From positions 1 through 41,017 of the IMG/VR virus record IMGVR_UViG_3300044691_000460: a DNA stretch of 41,017 nt; one strand, given 5' to 3'. The notes below the pieces were generated by a model. The model ran no database searches, had not been told where the DNA came from, and saw nothing but the letters and a program-made list of their open reading frames with translations. The translations under genes were made by a program, and so were the position numbers. This DNA comes from a virus. The number at the start of each line of letters is the position of its first letter. Within the stretch, counting starts at the first letter, position 1. Of the stretch, positions 1 through 6,481 are shown piece after piece.

Positions 1-112
1 GAGGCTCCTAGCCCCCACCCCTATTTTAGTTAGTAGTACCTTTTGTCCGTGCCTTCTTCTGCTCCTCTGCCTCTATTACTCTTTGGCTCTCGCACTTGCC
101 CCACATCTACAG

Positions 113-154
113 CCCATCCGCAGCCGATTCGCGCCCCATCCGCAGCCGATTCGC
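113..154. repeat. 20-bp tandem direct repeat, two copies
   Basis: CCCATCCGCAGCCGATTCGC occurs at 113-132 and again, identical, at 135-154, so the period is 22 bp with a 2-nt linker. It lies in non-coding DNA upstream of the first plus-strand gene. Its position and 22-bp spacing (about two helical turns) would suit a protein-binding iteron pair or an origin element, but function is inferred. Confidence 0.8.
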
Positions 155-196
155 AGCTGTATAGATAATGCTTTGCTGCCACTTCCACGATTTTCC

Positions 197-226
197 TTGA
201 CTCGTTTTCTGGTATTCGGCTAATGT
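197..226 (+). promoter_or_regulatory. possible sigma70-like promoter for the left plus-strand genes
   Basis: TTGACT at 197-202 matches five of six bases of the -35 consensus. An 18-bp spacer leads to TAATGT at 221-226, a poor -10. The first gene starts at 278, so a transcript from here would include the hairpin at 235-246. The -10 match is weak. Confidence 0.35.
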
Positions 227-234
227 CTATCTAT

Positions 235-252
235 CGGGTTCGCCCGTACCTC
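235..252 (+). promoter_or_regulatory. conserved leader hairpin, copy 1
   Basis: CGGG-TTCG-CCCG forms a 4-bp stem with a UUCG loop. It is followed by TACCTC and, 15 bases later, by the AGGAG ribosome-binding site of the gene at 278. The same 18 bases recur at 1729-1746 upstream of the ArdC-like gene, each time just before the Shine-Dalgarno sequence, so a shared translational or mRNA-stability function is likely. Confidence 0.6.
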
Positions 253-277
253 TGGCACCACACAGGAGAACCACCCA

Positions 278-961
278 ATGGACACACTATTCGCACCTGA
301 TTCGCTCTCGAATGGCGCAACATCCGCGCAACCCACCTTCGCATTCCCCCAGCCACTTACAGAGAAATACAGACCTGAGACTCTGGCCGCATTTGTCGGG
401 CTAGACAAACCGCGTCGCATCTTTGAGAAGCTGGCCGCGAACCCATATCCGTCTGCATGGCTCTTTGTTGGTCCTAGCGGGACTGGTAAGACGACTATGG
501 CCATGGCTCTGGCGGCTGCGGTTCCTGCGGAAATACATCACATCCCATCGCAGGAGTGCAACCTGGAGAATATCGAACGTGTGCGCAGAACTTGCCAGTA
601 TGTTCCTGCTCTGGGATACAAAATGCATCTCATCCTGATCGATGAAGCCGATCGCATGACTGACGCGGCACAAATTTCCCTGCTCTCTAAGCTTGACTCA
701 ACAAACTTCCCACCCAACACAATTTTCATCTTCACCTGCAATGCAACTGACCGGTTAGAAGCGCGGTTTCTGTCTCGCCTTCGCACAGTGGAATTTTCAA
801 GCTATGGCATCGCGAAAGAAGCGGCCGCGTTGCTCTCTCGCATCTGGGAGAGCGAAGCTGGCAATGCACCTGCACCGAACTTTGTACGCATCGTCAAGGA
901 CAGCTCGAATAATGTCAGGGCCGCGCTGATGGCCTTGGAGCTGGAGCTGATGGCCGTTTGA
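278..961 (+). CDS. clamp-loader-like AAA+ ATPase (RFC/DnaX-like small subunit)
   Basis: This 227-residue protein has the order of a clamp-loader ATPase. An N-terminal TEKYRPETL motif (about 28-36) is typical of RFC/gamma-tau subunits, followed by Walker A GPSGTGKT (65-72), Walker B LILIDEAD (118-125), sensor 1 TCN (153-155) and SRLRTVEF (166-173) in the place of the SRC arginine-finger motif. It is shorter than cellular loaders (over 300 residues) and lacks most of the C-terminal collar. Family members open sliding clamps with ATP and load them on primer-template DNA. No polymerase or clamp is encoded in the window, so it may act on host factors. The start has AGGAG 9 bases upstream. The last 47 bases overlap the convergent HNH gene. 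Confidence 0.8.
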   Translation: MDTLFAPDSLSNGATSAQPTFAFPQPLTEKYRPETLAAFVGLDKPRRIFEKLAANPYPSAWLFVGPSGTGKTTMAMALAAAVPAEIHHIPSQECNLENIERVRRTCQYVPALGYKMHLILIDEADRMTDAAQISLLSKLDSTNFPPNTIFIFTCNATDRLEARFLSRLRTVEFSSYGIAKEAAALLSRIWESEAGNAPAPNFVRIVKDSSNNVRAALMALELELMAV

Positions 962-1508
962 GCTGATGGGGGCAAACTCCATTCCCATAGTGCTGCTTCG
1001 CCATATTGCAGTTCCAGCAAAGGATTTGAAGATGCTTTGGATAACCCAGTTTCCGGATTGTGCGCCACCAGTATCCAGCGACATAGCGCGCACGATCGAT
1101 CTTGCCGTCGCTGTTTATATGGTCGATGGTCAGAAACGGCAATTCATCCTCACCACAACAAATGCACTTCCCCCCATAAGCGGCGATCACCTCGCGACGG
1201 ATTGTCGCATTTCTCGCGTTGGTTCGCTCTTGCCAGCGTTTCCTGTTGTGTGGCTTCTGCATCCAGACTTTGGCGCGCTCGGCGCACTTAGCGCACTTGG
1301 ATTTGCCTTTTATTCTGGGGCTTCCGCAGCCACACAATCCCATTGCATAGCATTTGCGATCTCGCTCTCTTCTCTTCATGGAGCAAGGCTCACACTGCCT
1401 CTTCCCTGCGGGCGGAAAGTTATTCGAACAGCTATAACATCTCCCCTCCTGTTTCCGCTTCTCTCGCCATGCAGCCCCATATTCTTTGGTGTTTTGCATA
1501 GCGAACAT
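915..1508 (-). CDS. HNH endonuclease, probably free-standing homing type
   Basis: This 197-residue protein is very rich in cysteine. CxxC-type pairs occur at about 24/27, 39/42, 59/61, 72/75 and 115/118. The HNH core follows: LTIDHINSDG (127-135), a basic stretch, then LQILCWNCNMAKQ (160-172). The DH pair and the Asn within CWNCN are the expected metal and catalytic residues. It is the only minus-strand gene among plus-strand genes and its 3' end runs 47 bases into the clamp-loader gene. Both facts suggest insertion as a mobile gene. The start could instead be Met4 at 1499; neither start has a strong ribosome-binding site. Confidence 0.75.
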   Translation of the reverse strand: MFAMQNTKEYGAAWREKRKQEGRCYSCSNNFPPAGKRQCEPCSMKRRERDRKCYAMGLCGCGSPRIKGKSKCAKCAERAKVWMQKPHNRKRWQERTNARNATIRREVIAAYGGKCICCGEDELPFLTIDHINSDGKIDRARYVAGYWWRTIRKLGYPKHLQILCWNCNMAKQHYGNGVCPHQLKRPSAPAPRPSARP

Positions 1509-1533
1509 TATTCCACGAAAGGAGAATCACCAC

Positions 1534-1716
1534 ATGGAAACGACCTTCAATAACGTCACCATCACGATAACCGCAATCGACAGCAAAGAGGCTTATGGTC
1601 GGCTGTGCAGTGCTCTCGCTGCTCTGGGAGCTGAATTCACCACTGACACCTTTTCGACGGATCTCTCCGACGATTGCTTTATGTCAACAAAGCTGCTCAT
1701 GCCTGCGATCGACTAA
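1534..1716 (+). CDS. small hypothetical protein
   Basis: This is a 60-residue acidic protein with no recognised family. The start at 1534 is chosen because AAAGGAGA lies 8-10 bases upstream; an in-frame ATG at 1486 has no such site. The sequence begins METTFNNVTITITAIDSKEAY, which looks like a beta-strand followed by an alpha-helix. It is separated from the ArdC-like gene by the second leader hairpin, so the two may be regulated separately. Confidence 0.6.
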   Translation: METTFNNVTITITAIDSKEAYGRLCSALAALGAEFTTDTFSTDLSDDCFMSTKLLMPAID

Positions 1717-1728
1717 TCCAAACTTCAC

Positions 1729-1758
1729 CGGGTTCGCCCGTACCTCCAAAGGAGATTT
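1729..1758 (+). promoter_or_regulatory. conserved leader hairpin, copy 2, with possible SD sequestration
   Basis: Bases 1729-1746 are identical to 235-252 (CGGGTTCGCCCGTACCTC). Here the terminal CTCC can pair with the following GGAG across an AAA loop (1745-1755), which would cover the Shine-Dalgarno sequence of the gene at 1765. This is a plausible translational control element. No computed folding energy is available. Confidence 0.5.
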
Positions 1759-1764
1759 ACCGCA

Positions 1765-2628
1765 ATGAACATTTACGAAACAATCACCGATCGCATCATC
1801 GCAACCCTCGAAACAGGCGTCATCCCATGGCGAAAGGAGTGGAAGACAGACGGGTGCGGAGCATTGCCCGTCAACTTCTCCACCAAAAAACCGTATCGCG
1901 GAATAAACGTTCTAACCCTCCTCTGCTCTGGCTACTCCTCCCGCTATTGGATGACCTACAAACAGGCGCAGGAGCTCGGCGGCCAGGTGCGCAAGGGTGA
2001 GAAGGCGTCGCCCGTTGTCTTTTGGAAATTCAGCAAACAATCCGACAAAAAAACTGGCGAAGAGAAGGAGTTCGCCTTCGCCAAACAATACAGCGTTTTC
2101 AATCTCGACCAGATTGATGGCTTGCAACCTGCTCTACCGTTCGATGCTCCACCATTCGATGTCATCGATGCGGCGGCCGCGATCGCCGACGCCTATATGG
2201 TGAGCGCGAATCGTCCAACGCTCTCGCACGGCGGCGGTAAGGCCTTCTACCAGCCCGGCGCCGATCACGTCCAGATGCCCCTGCAGGCTGCATTCTCTAA
2301 TTCTGCCAGCTATTACTCCACTCTGTTCCATGAGTTCGCGCATAGCACCGGGCATCAATCGCGTCTCGACCGCAAGGAGCTGTCTAAGAAGGCTGCATTC
2401 GGCGATGAGGACTATAGCAAGGAGGAGCTCACCGCAGAATTTACCGCAGCGTTCCTTTGCGCTGAGGCTGGATGCGCGAATGACGCTCTGCTCACCAACT
2501 CGGCCGCATACATTCAGGGCTGGATGAGATCGCTCAAGAATGACAAAACGCTGGCGATCTCTGCGGCACAGAAGGCGCAACATGCTGCCGACTATGTCGC
2601 CCAACGCACCGCACCTGCAACTCTTTAA
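1765..2628 (+). CDS. ArdC-like antirestriction protein with zincin metallopeptidase domain
   Basis: This 287-residue protein has the two-part architecture of ArdC-type proteins. The N-terminal single-strand-DNA-binding domain (about 1-125) includes the start MNIYETITDRII, the PWRK motif (21-24), YRGIN (44-48) and GEKASPVVFWKF (78-89). The C-terminal metallopeptidase has the zinc motif HEFAH (189-193) and a downstream EELTAEF segment (220-226) likely to give the third ligand. In plasmids and phages such proteins protect incoming DNA or inactivate host factors. AAAGGAGA precedes the ATG by about 8 bases. Next to a clamp-loader-like gene it fits an establishment or early role. Confidence 0.85.
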   Translation: MNIYETITDRIIATLETGVIPWRKEWKTDGCGALPVNFSTKKPYRGINVLTLLCSGYSSRYWMTYKQAQELGGQVRKGEKASPVVFWKFSKQSDKKTGEEKEFAFAKQYSVFNLDQIDGLQPALPFDAPPFDVIDAAAAIADAYMVSANRPTLSHGGGKAFYQPGADHVQMPLQAAFSNSASYYSTLFHEFAHSTGHQSRLDRKELSKKAAFGDEDYSKEELTAEFTAAFLCAEAGCANDALLTNSAAYIQGWMRSLKNDKTLAISAAQKAQHAADYVAQRTAPATL

Positions 2629-2634
2629 CCGCAT

Positions 2635-2655
2635 GCCCGGCGCGTCAGACCGGGC
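2635..2655 (+). promoter_or_regulatory. leader hairpin upstream of the gene at 2668
   Basis: GCCCGG (2635-2640) and CCGGGC (2650-2655) form a 6-bp all-GC stem with a 9-base loop, immediately before GAAAGGAC and the GTG start at 2668. There is no U-tract, so it is not a classical terminator. It occupies the position of the hairpins at 235 and 1729 but differs in sequence. Confidence 0.4.
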
Positions 2656-2667
2656 GAAAGGACCCCC

Positions 2668-2898
2668 GTGAAAGTGTTCTATGTGTCCATGGCCGCCGAT
2701 CTCCTCGGCGTCTATATCGAATATCAGGCGGAGAGTCGCAAGGCCCTCGAGCAGTATTTACAGAGACAGTATCTGCGCAATGGCATTTGGAAGCTTCCAT
2801 GGTGCGCCATCTATGAGGAGAAACCAATATCTCGCCTGAGCATTCCCTTCCATTTCGTCGCGGCGCAGTGCGGCCAGGTCACGGAGGAAAATGAATGA
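2668..2898 (+). CDS. small hypothetical protein
   Basis: This is a 76-residue protein starting with GTG, supported by GAAAGGAC just upstream. It is rich in aromatic residues (MKVFYVSMAADLLGVYIEY, then WKLPWCAIYEE). No family is recognised. Its stop overlaps the next start by ATGA, so the two are translationally coupled. Confidence 0.65.
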   Translation: MKVFYVSMAADLLGVYIEYQAESRKALEQYLQRQYLRNGIWKLPWCAIYEEKPISRLSIPFHFVAAQCGQVTEENE

Positions 2899-3053
2899 CA
2901 GAGCCCATCAAATCCGCTCCTAAGTTCTCCGCTGCCGGCCAGGATGTGAAGCAAGGCAAGGAGGTCACAATCGCGCGTGCTGCGTCGACCAACATGGCCA
3001 AGCGCATCGCGAACGCGCTCAACTCCTACACCCCAGACAAACGCGGTCAGTAA
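2895..3053 (+). CDS. 52-residue basic hypothetical protein
   Basis: It starts at the ATG within the ATGA overlap with the preceding gene, with GGAGG 8 bases upstream, and ends in TAA at 3051-3053. The product is small and basic (11 Lys/Arg), with segments KFSAAGQDVKQGKEV and NMAKRIANALNSY. The second could be an amphipathic helix. No family is recognised. It is the last gene before the terminator hairpin. Confidence 0.55.
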   Translation: MTEPIKSAPKFSAAGQDVKQGKEVTIARAASTNMAKRIANALNSYTPDKRGQ

Positions 3054-3068
3054 TCTAGCAAGCAAAAC

Positions 3069-3097
3069 GGCGGCGAATCCTTCGCGGATTCGCCGCC
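3069..3097. terminator. bidirectional terminator hairpin between converging operons
   Basis: GGCGGCGAATCC (3069-3080) and its exact complement (3086-3097) form a 12-bp stem with loop TTCGC. It lies between the end of the plus-strand cluster (3053) and the end of the minus-strand early operon (3162). T-tracts are modest: ATTGCTGTTT on the plus side and GTTTTGCT on the minus side. Confidence 0.75.
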
Positions 3098-3161
3098 ATT
3101 GCTGTTTATGGGGAGGGACCTGCTGACGCTGCTATGAGTTTACAGGGGCTTTCCGCTGCGC

Positions 3162-3737
3162 TCAATAGCCTCCAGCTTCAGCCCTCTCGCGCATCTCCTC
3201 CACCGTGATCTGTTCGGCTCGAGTCAAAACGCATTTGTTATATCCCACGGCTGTCTTTCCATTGGGCAGAAGGAGATTCAGATCCGAGTTGCCTCCCTCG
3301 GCCGCTCCGACGATCTGGGAGATCGTCACATAGGCAAAGACCTCGAAGCATCGCAGCTCGCCCCGCTCGAGGATCCTGCGGTTGCCTGGGCAATGGGCGA
3401 GAGCATAGAGAATGCACCTGGCGCACGCCGGTGGCTCTGTGAGGACCTGGTAGACCTTCCCGTCCATCCTCATCATGGAGCTGACATCCATCGCAAAGGA
3501 TCTCTCTTGTTTCAAGCTGCAATTGCAGACTTGGCAACGTCGATGCACGATCGTTTCGCGCTGTCGCGCTTCATGCATTTTGCCCCACACTGGCTCGCCC
3601 TGGCCGCGCTCGCCATGCGCGAAGACTGCCTCTCTGTCGCCTGCATTGGGGTCGACGGCAATATATCGCTCACTCTCTCCCGACCACAAAGCCACATAAG
3701 GGACTGGGATTCCCTTCCAGTAAAGCTGCTCTCTCAC
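3162..3737 (-). CDS. hypothetical protein with zinc-ribbon-like cysteines
   Basis: The last gene of the early operon encodes about 191 residues. The GTG at 3737 is preferred because it makes a GTGA overlap with the previous stop and has GGGGAAG upstream; the ATG at 3764 lacks a site and would overlap by 31 bases. The N-terminal segment WKGIPVPYVALWSGE is followed by CQVCNC (about 87-92) and later CARC (about 118-121), suggesting a zinc knuckle. Function is unknown. Confidence 0.65.
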   Translation of the reverse strand: MREQLYWKGIPVPYVALWSGESERYIAVDPNAGDREAVFAHGERGQGEPVWGKMHEARQRETIVHRRCQVCNCSLKQERSFAMDVSSMMRMDGKVYQVLTEPPACARCILYALAHCPGNRRILERGELRCFEVFAYVTISQIVGAAEGGNSDLNLLLPNGKTAVGYNKCVLTRAEQITVEEMRERAEAGGY

Positions 3738-4105
3738 AGCTTCCCCGTTCGATGCGAATGCCATGCTTGATGCAGCTCAGGGTCGCCGACGATCGCACCG
3801 CAGTCTGGACATCTAAAGACGAGCTGGGCGTCACCCTTCTCATCCATGAGATGAGACCATTTCCATTGCTCCCATCGCCGATCGACTGTGAGCGCGGCTA
3901 GTTTTCGGTTTTCTTCTGAAATATTCCCCCAGATTTCGCGCGATGCATCCTGATTTGCTTGCTCGATACGCCGATCGCTTTCGAGCATTGCAGTGTGGTG
4001 CTCCATAGCTCCGAGGATCGGGAAAGGCAATGGTTGATGAGGGCACACGGTCGATTGCTCGGCATCATCGTAAACGTTAGGACACTTGTGGCAATGCTGC
4101 ATCAT
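3734..4105 (-). CDS. zinc-ribbon-like hypothetical protein
   Basis: This 123-residue protein has an N-terminal CHKCPNVYDDAEQSTVC (5-21) and a C-terminal CPDCGAIVGDPELHQAWHSH, a treble-clef or C2H2-like pattern. A Trp-rich helix lies between them. Starts and stops overlap its neighbours by four bases on both sides, so it is coupled within the operon. No specific function can be assigned. Confidence 0.65.
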   Translation of the reverse strand: MMQHCHKCPNVYDDAEQSTVCPHQPLPFPILGAMEHHTAMLESDRRIEQANQDASREIWGNISEENRKLAALTVDRRWEQWKWSHLMDEKGDAQLVFRCPDCGAIVGDPELHQAWHSHRTGKL

Positions 4106-4314
4106 AGGATGTACCTCAAGTCGATTGCCTGACCGGGCTGCAGCTGCTCTTTCAGCTCCTTATCGAAAGCCTCCGCGTTGGCGTCATTTCGCACCGCGAT
4201 GCGATGAACGAATACGAGGCAAGGCGTCCCATCTGCTATTACACCATTCCATACTCGGACGGGTATGCCAACAATGTGCGTCAAATTCCCAGTTGATTCA
4301 ATCGTGATCTTCAT
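4102..4314 (-). CDS. small conserved-looking hypothetical protein
   Basis: This 70-residue protein has strands KITIESTG, IPVRVWNGVIADGTPCLVFVHRIAV and an acidic helix near the C-terminus. The pattern resembles small proteins that I have seen in other soil-bacterial phages and prophages, but no function is known to me. It has an ATGA overlap with both neighbours. Confidence 0.6.
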   Translation of the reverse strand: MKITIESTGNLTHIVGIPVRVWNGVIADGTPCLVFVHRIAVRNDANAEAFDKELKEQLQPGQAIDLRYIL

Positions 4315-4535
4315 TTTGCTCTAACCTCAATGCGATCGATAACTCCATCTTGCTCGAGCTGCCTACAGCTTTTCAAACAATTCGATAAGGCTAGGCGGGC
4401 GACTTCTTCGGAAGAAAACTCCCACACCTCACCTGAATAAATGGTAGGCATTTCATCCATGCCAGTCGAGGTCAAGACGACCCTCCACTTTTCTCCATCT
4501 TGCTGCAGATCCAGCGCAATGCTTCTTATGCTCAT
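4311..4535 (-). CDS. small hypothetical protein
   Basis: This 74-residue protein has alternating beta-strand segments (RSIALDLQQDGEKWRVVLTS), a helix with SSEEVARLALSNCLKSC and a final strand. No family is recognised. It overlaps the upstream stop by ATGA. Confidence 0.6.
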   Translation of the reverse strand: MSIRSIALDLQQDGEKWRVVLTSTGMDEMPTIYSGEVWEFSSEEVARLALSNCLKSCRQLEQDGVIDRIEVRAK

Positions 4536-4789
4536 TTTCCATCCTTTCCCTTATCCTTCCCCGGAATGAACATTAATGGATTGGCGGCCATCGCCATGAC
4601 TCCCAAGTGCTGCTCGATCTGCTTCAACCGCAGGTGGAGTTCGATGTTCTCGGATAGCAGCAACTGAACCTGTTCAATGGGAAGCTCACAATAGCGCATG
4701 CCCTCTTTGCGGCGCTCCTCCAGTTCCATAATTTTCCGGTGAACGTTCTTGACGTGGAAGTTTTCCCAGTCTTCTTTCGTTGGCATCAT
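4532..4789 (-). CDS. coiled-coil hypothetical protein
   Basis: This 85-residue protein starts at the ATG overlapping the helicase-loader stop (ATGATG at 4789), rather than at an in-frame ATG at 4840 that would lie inside the loader gene. Residues about 15-60 are highly charged and heptad-like (KIMELEERRKEG, LLLSENIELHLRLKQIEQHL), predicting a coiled coil. It directly follows the helicase loader, so a partner role is possible but unproved. Confidence 0.6.
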   Translation of the reverse strand: MMPTKEDWENFHVKNVHRKIMELEERRKEGMRYCELPIEQVQLLLSENIELHLRLKQIEQHLGVMAMAANPLMFIPGKDKGKDGK

Positions 4790-5613
4790 TTCCCTTTCTT
4801 CGCCCGGTAGTCGTCGCCGCGCATCTCTACGATCTGACACATCTCCTGCAGCCTCGAATGCATCCGCGCTCCGATGCGATCGCCCAGCGTCTCGCCCCGC
4901 ACGGCCGCGGCCGCCCGTCCATAGTCAACCGCGCCGGCATCGAGGGCGGATCCGCCAGGCGGAAGATTCGGGAGGTTGGTAGTGATGAGAGTCGTTTTGT
5001 TGTCGTTGTAGCGTCCGTTGATAATTCGCTCGACCGCATCAAAGGTCCAGTCAGTTGCCTGCACCGCGCCCAGCTCGTCGAGGACCAGGATGTCCGCCCC
5101 GAAAATCGGGTCTAAGATCTCGGCCTCGCTTTTCGCCTTATCGCTGAAAGTGCGCTTGACCTGGTTGAGCAACTCGCGGAAGTCGCAAAATCGGCCTCTG
5201 GCGCCCTTGCGCAATACCAGCTCCCGCAACATTCCCACCGCCAGATGGGTCTTTCCGATGCCTACCGTGCCCACCATGAGCACGCCGCGCCCTTCGGTAC
5301 CCACTGGGTACTCCTCGACAAAGCGACGCGCTGAGCCCAGCGCCCGCCCCAAGGATTCATGCCCTCCGATCGCGTTGAAGCTGTCCAGAGTCTTCGTCCG
5401 ATAACGCTCTGGGATCTGCGCGCGGTTGAGATAGCCCTCGACCCGCTTCTGTACCCTACAGATGCAGTCCGTCATATAGCGATCTTCGCCTCGCTGTACA
5501 AACACCATGCCAGATCCGCCGCAGCCGCAGGCCTCCGCCGCGCTCGGGGATGGTGCTTCCGTCATCTTCGGGATGAGCTCTCCCAGCATCTTTTCGGTTT
5601 GCGCTCTCTTCAT
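4786..5613 (-). CDS. DnaC-like replicative helicase loader (AAA+)
   Basis: This protein has about 275 residues. Four cysteines near the N-terminus (CGC at 29-31, CIC at 50-52) suggest the zinc site common in DnaC/DnaI relatives. The AAA+ core has Walker A GTVGIGKT (115-122), Walker B ILVLDE (175-180), sensor 1 TTNLP (211-215) and a sensor 2/arginine region DRIGARMHSRL (245-255). Such proteins load the hexameric DnaB helicase at the origin. No helicase is seen in the window, so it probably captures the host helicase together with the YdaU-like initiator at 39003. The start at 5613 makes an ATGA overlap with the upstream gene. Confidence 0.9.
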   Translation of the reverse strand: MKRAQTEKMLGELIPKMTEAPSPSAAEACGCGGSGMVFVQRGEDRYMTDCICRVQKRVEGYLNRAQIPERYRTKTLDSFNAIGGHESLGRALGSARRFVEEYPVGTEGRGVLMVGTVGIGKTHLAVGMLRELVLRKGARGRFCDFRELLNQVKRTFSDKAKSEAEILDPIFGADILVLDELGAVQATDWTFDAVERIINGRYNDNKTTLITTNLPNLPPGGSALDAGAVDYGRAAAAVRGETLGDRIGARMHSRLQEMCQIVEMRGDDYRAKKGK

Positions 5614-5789
5614 CGCGTCCACCCGCTCCCTTCACATCTCGAGCACTTCTGCTGCAGCTGCCGATCGAACCCTGATCCCTGGCAATCCGGACAGTGAACC
5701 CTTGTGCCGGTCCCCTTACACATTTTGCACTTGGGATTGGCGCGCTTCTTTTGGATGAATCGATCGACCTTTACGCAGGGGCAATTCAT
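5610..5789 (-). CDS. DnaJ-type zinc-finger mini-protein
   Basis: This 59-residue protein starts MNCPCVKVD at the ATGA overlap (5789). It contains CKMCKGTG, CPDCQGSG and CSRCEGSG, that is three CxxCxGxG repeats of the DnaJ cysteine-rich domain, which normally has four. No J-domain is present. Such mini-fingers can bind zinc and protein or nucleic-acid partners. Coupling to the helicase loader by a four-base overlap suggests linked expression. Confidence 0.7.
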   Translation of the reverse strand: MNCPCVKVDRFIQKKRANPKCKMCKGTGTRVHCPDCQGSGFDRQLQQKCSRCEGSGWTR

Positions 5790-6085
5790 GCTCTGATTCC
5801 CACCCATTCAGCCACTGAGCTCCGCGCCATGCCAGGGGCGATGTAGATCGACTCCTCGCATCCGGCGACGATGCAATGGGCGAACACCCCGCCGATGTCC
5901 GTGACGTGTATCTTGCTGCGCTCGAGGTCCAAAATATGAACATGGACAGGCGGAGGCGCAACTGGATCCGGTCTGAGCCGCGCTATTGCCGCAGCCTGCT
6001 TGCGACGAATGAACCATCCGAGAAATCCGCAAAAAGGGAAGTACAGAAGCAGAAACGCGCTGCAGCTCAGTCCGGCATAGTTCAT
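5786..6085 (-). CDS. small membrane-anchored hypothetical protein
   Basis: This 99-residue protein has one clear N-terminal transmembrane segment (about 5-26, GLSCSAFLLLYFPFCGFLGWF) followed by RRK, giving a cytoplasmic tail by the positive-inside rule. The tail has a Pro-rich stretch and a folded-looking segment (HVHILDLERSKIHVTDIGG). No family is recognised. It has ATGA overlaps on both sides. Confidence 0.55.
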   Translation of the reverse strand: MNYAGLSCSAFLLLYFPFCGFLGWFIRRKQAAAIARLRPDPVAPPPVHVHILDLERSKIHVTDIGGVFAHCIVAGCEESIYIAPGMARSSVAEWVGIRA

Positions 6086-6324
6086 TTTGATCTCTCTTTC
6101 TCTTCGTGGATCTCAATTGGACGGTAAAGGGTAACGGCCTCATAGCCAATGGCCTCCGGGATCTTGCCGCCCGGTGGTTTCTGGCGAATGAGGACGCCGC
6201 CCAGAAATGTATTCGATACGCCGAGCTCCTCTGCGAACTCGCGGATACTGCGACCTTGGCGCAGCGACTCCACCAGGTCAACAAACTCAAACTCAGTTAG
6301 CCAGCGTTCCCTACTCGCTTTCAT
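6082..6324 (-). CDS. helix-turn-helix protein
   Basis: This 80-residue protein starts MKASRERWL at 6324 with GAGGAAAAG upstream. Residues about 26-46 (SIREFAEELGVSNTFLGGVL) fit a Cro/C1 or Xre-type helix-turn-helix. It lacks an obvious dimerisation domain. Its position in the early operon suggests a DNA-binding regulator. It overlaps the upstream 56-residue gene by 14 bases and the downstream gene by ATGA. Confidence 0.6.
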   Translation of the reverse strand: MKASRERWLTEFEFVDLVESLRQGRSIREFAEELGVSNTFLGGVLIRQKPPGGKIPEAIGYEAVTLYRPIEIHEEKERSK

Positions 6325-6481
6325 GTTTCTTTTCCTCGTCTGCTGCATACTTGCGATTGCCGCTGCAGTAGATGCAGGGGCAGTTGTGGCCTGGGGGAAT
6401 ACACGGCGATGGCGCGGCCGGGGGAAGGTCCTTCTTCCCCCACTCGCGCAGCGCCTCGTCATAAGCGTCCTTGTCGCTCAT
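6311..6481 (-). CDS. 56-residue Cys-containing hypothetical protein
   Basis: The gene starts at the ATG of an ATGA overlap with the SMC-like gene (6481-6478) and ends in TAG at 6311. The product is highly charged, beginning MSDKDAYDEALREW, with a central C-x6-C-x-C-x2-C pattern ending in CPCIYC, likely a small zinc knuckle. No family is recognised. The four-base coupling and open frame support it despite its size. Confidence 0.55.
   Translation of the reverse strand: MSDKDAYDEALREWGKKDLPPAAPSPCIPPGHNCPCIYCSGNRKYAADEEKKHESE

Larger units (their letters stand above)
1..277. other. non-coding left end
   Basis: No credible gene is seen here. The stretch is T/C-rich at its start and holds a 20-bp direct repeat (113-154), an AT-richer segment (about 160-200), a possible plus-strand promoter (197-226) and the leader hairpin of the first gene (235-246). 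It could hold a replication origin or a packaging site, but nothing proves this. Confidence 0.6.

Noticed and set aside
170-190. TTTGCTGCCACTTC shared with 21030-21045
   Set aside because: A 14-base identity between two places is expected by chance a few times in a 41-kb sequence, and the contexts (a non-coding end and an intergenic gap) give no supporting pattern.
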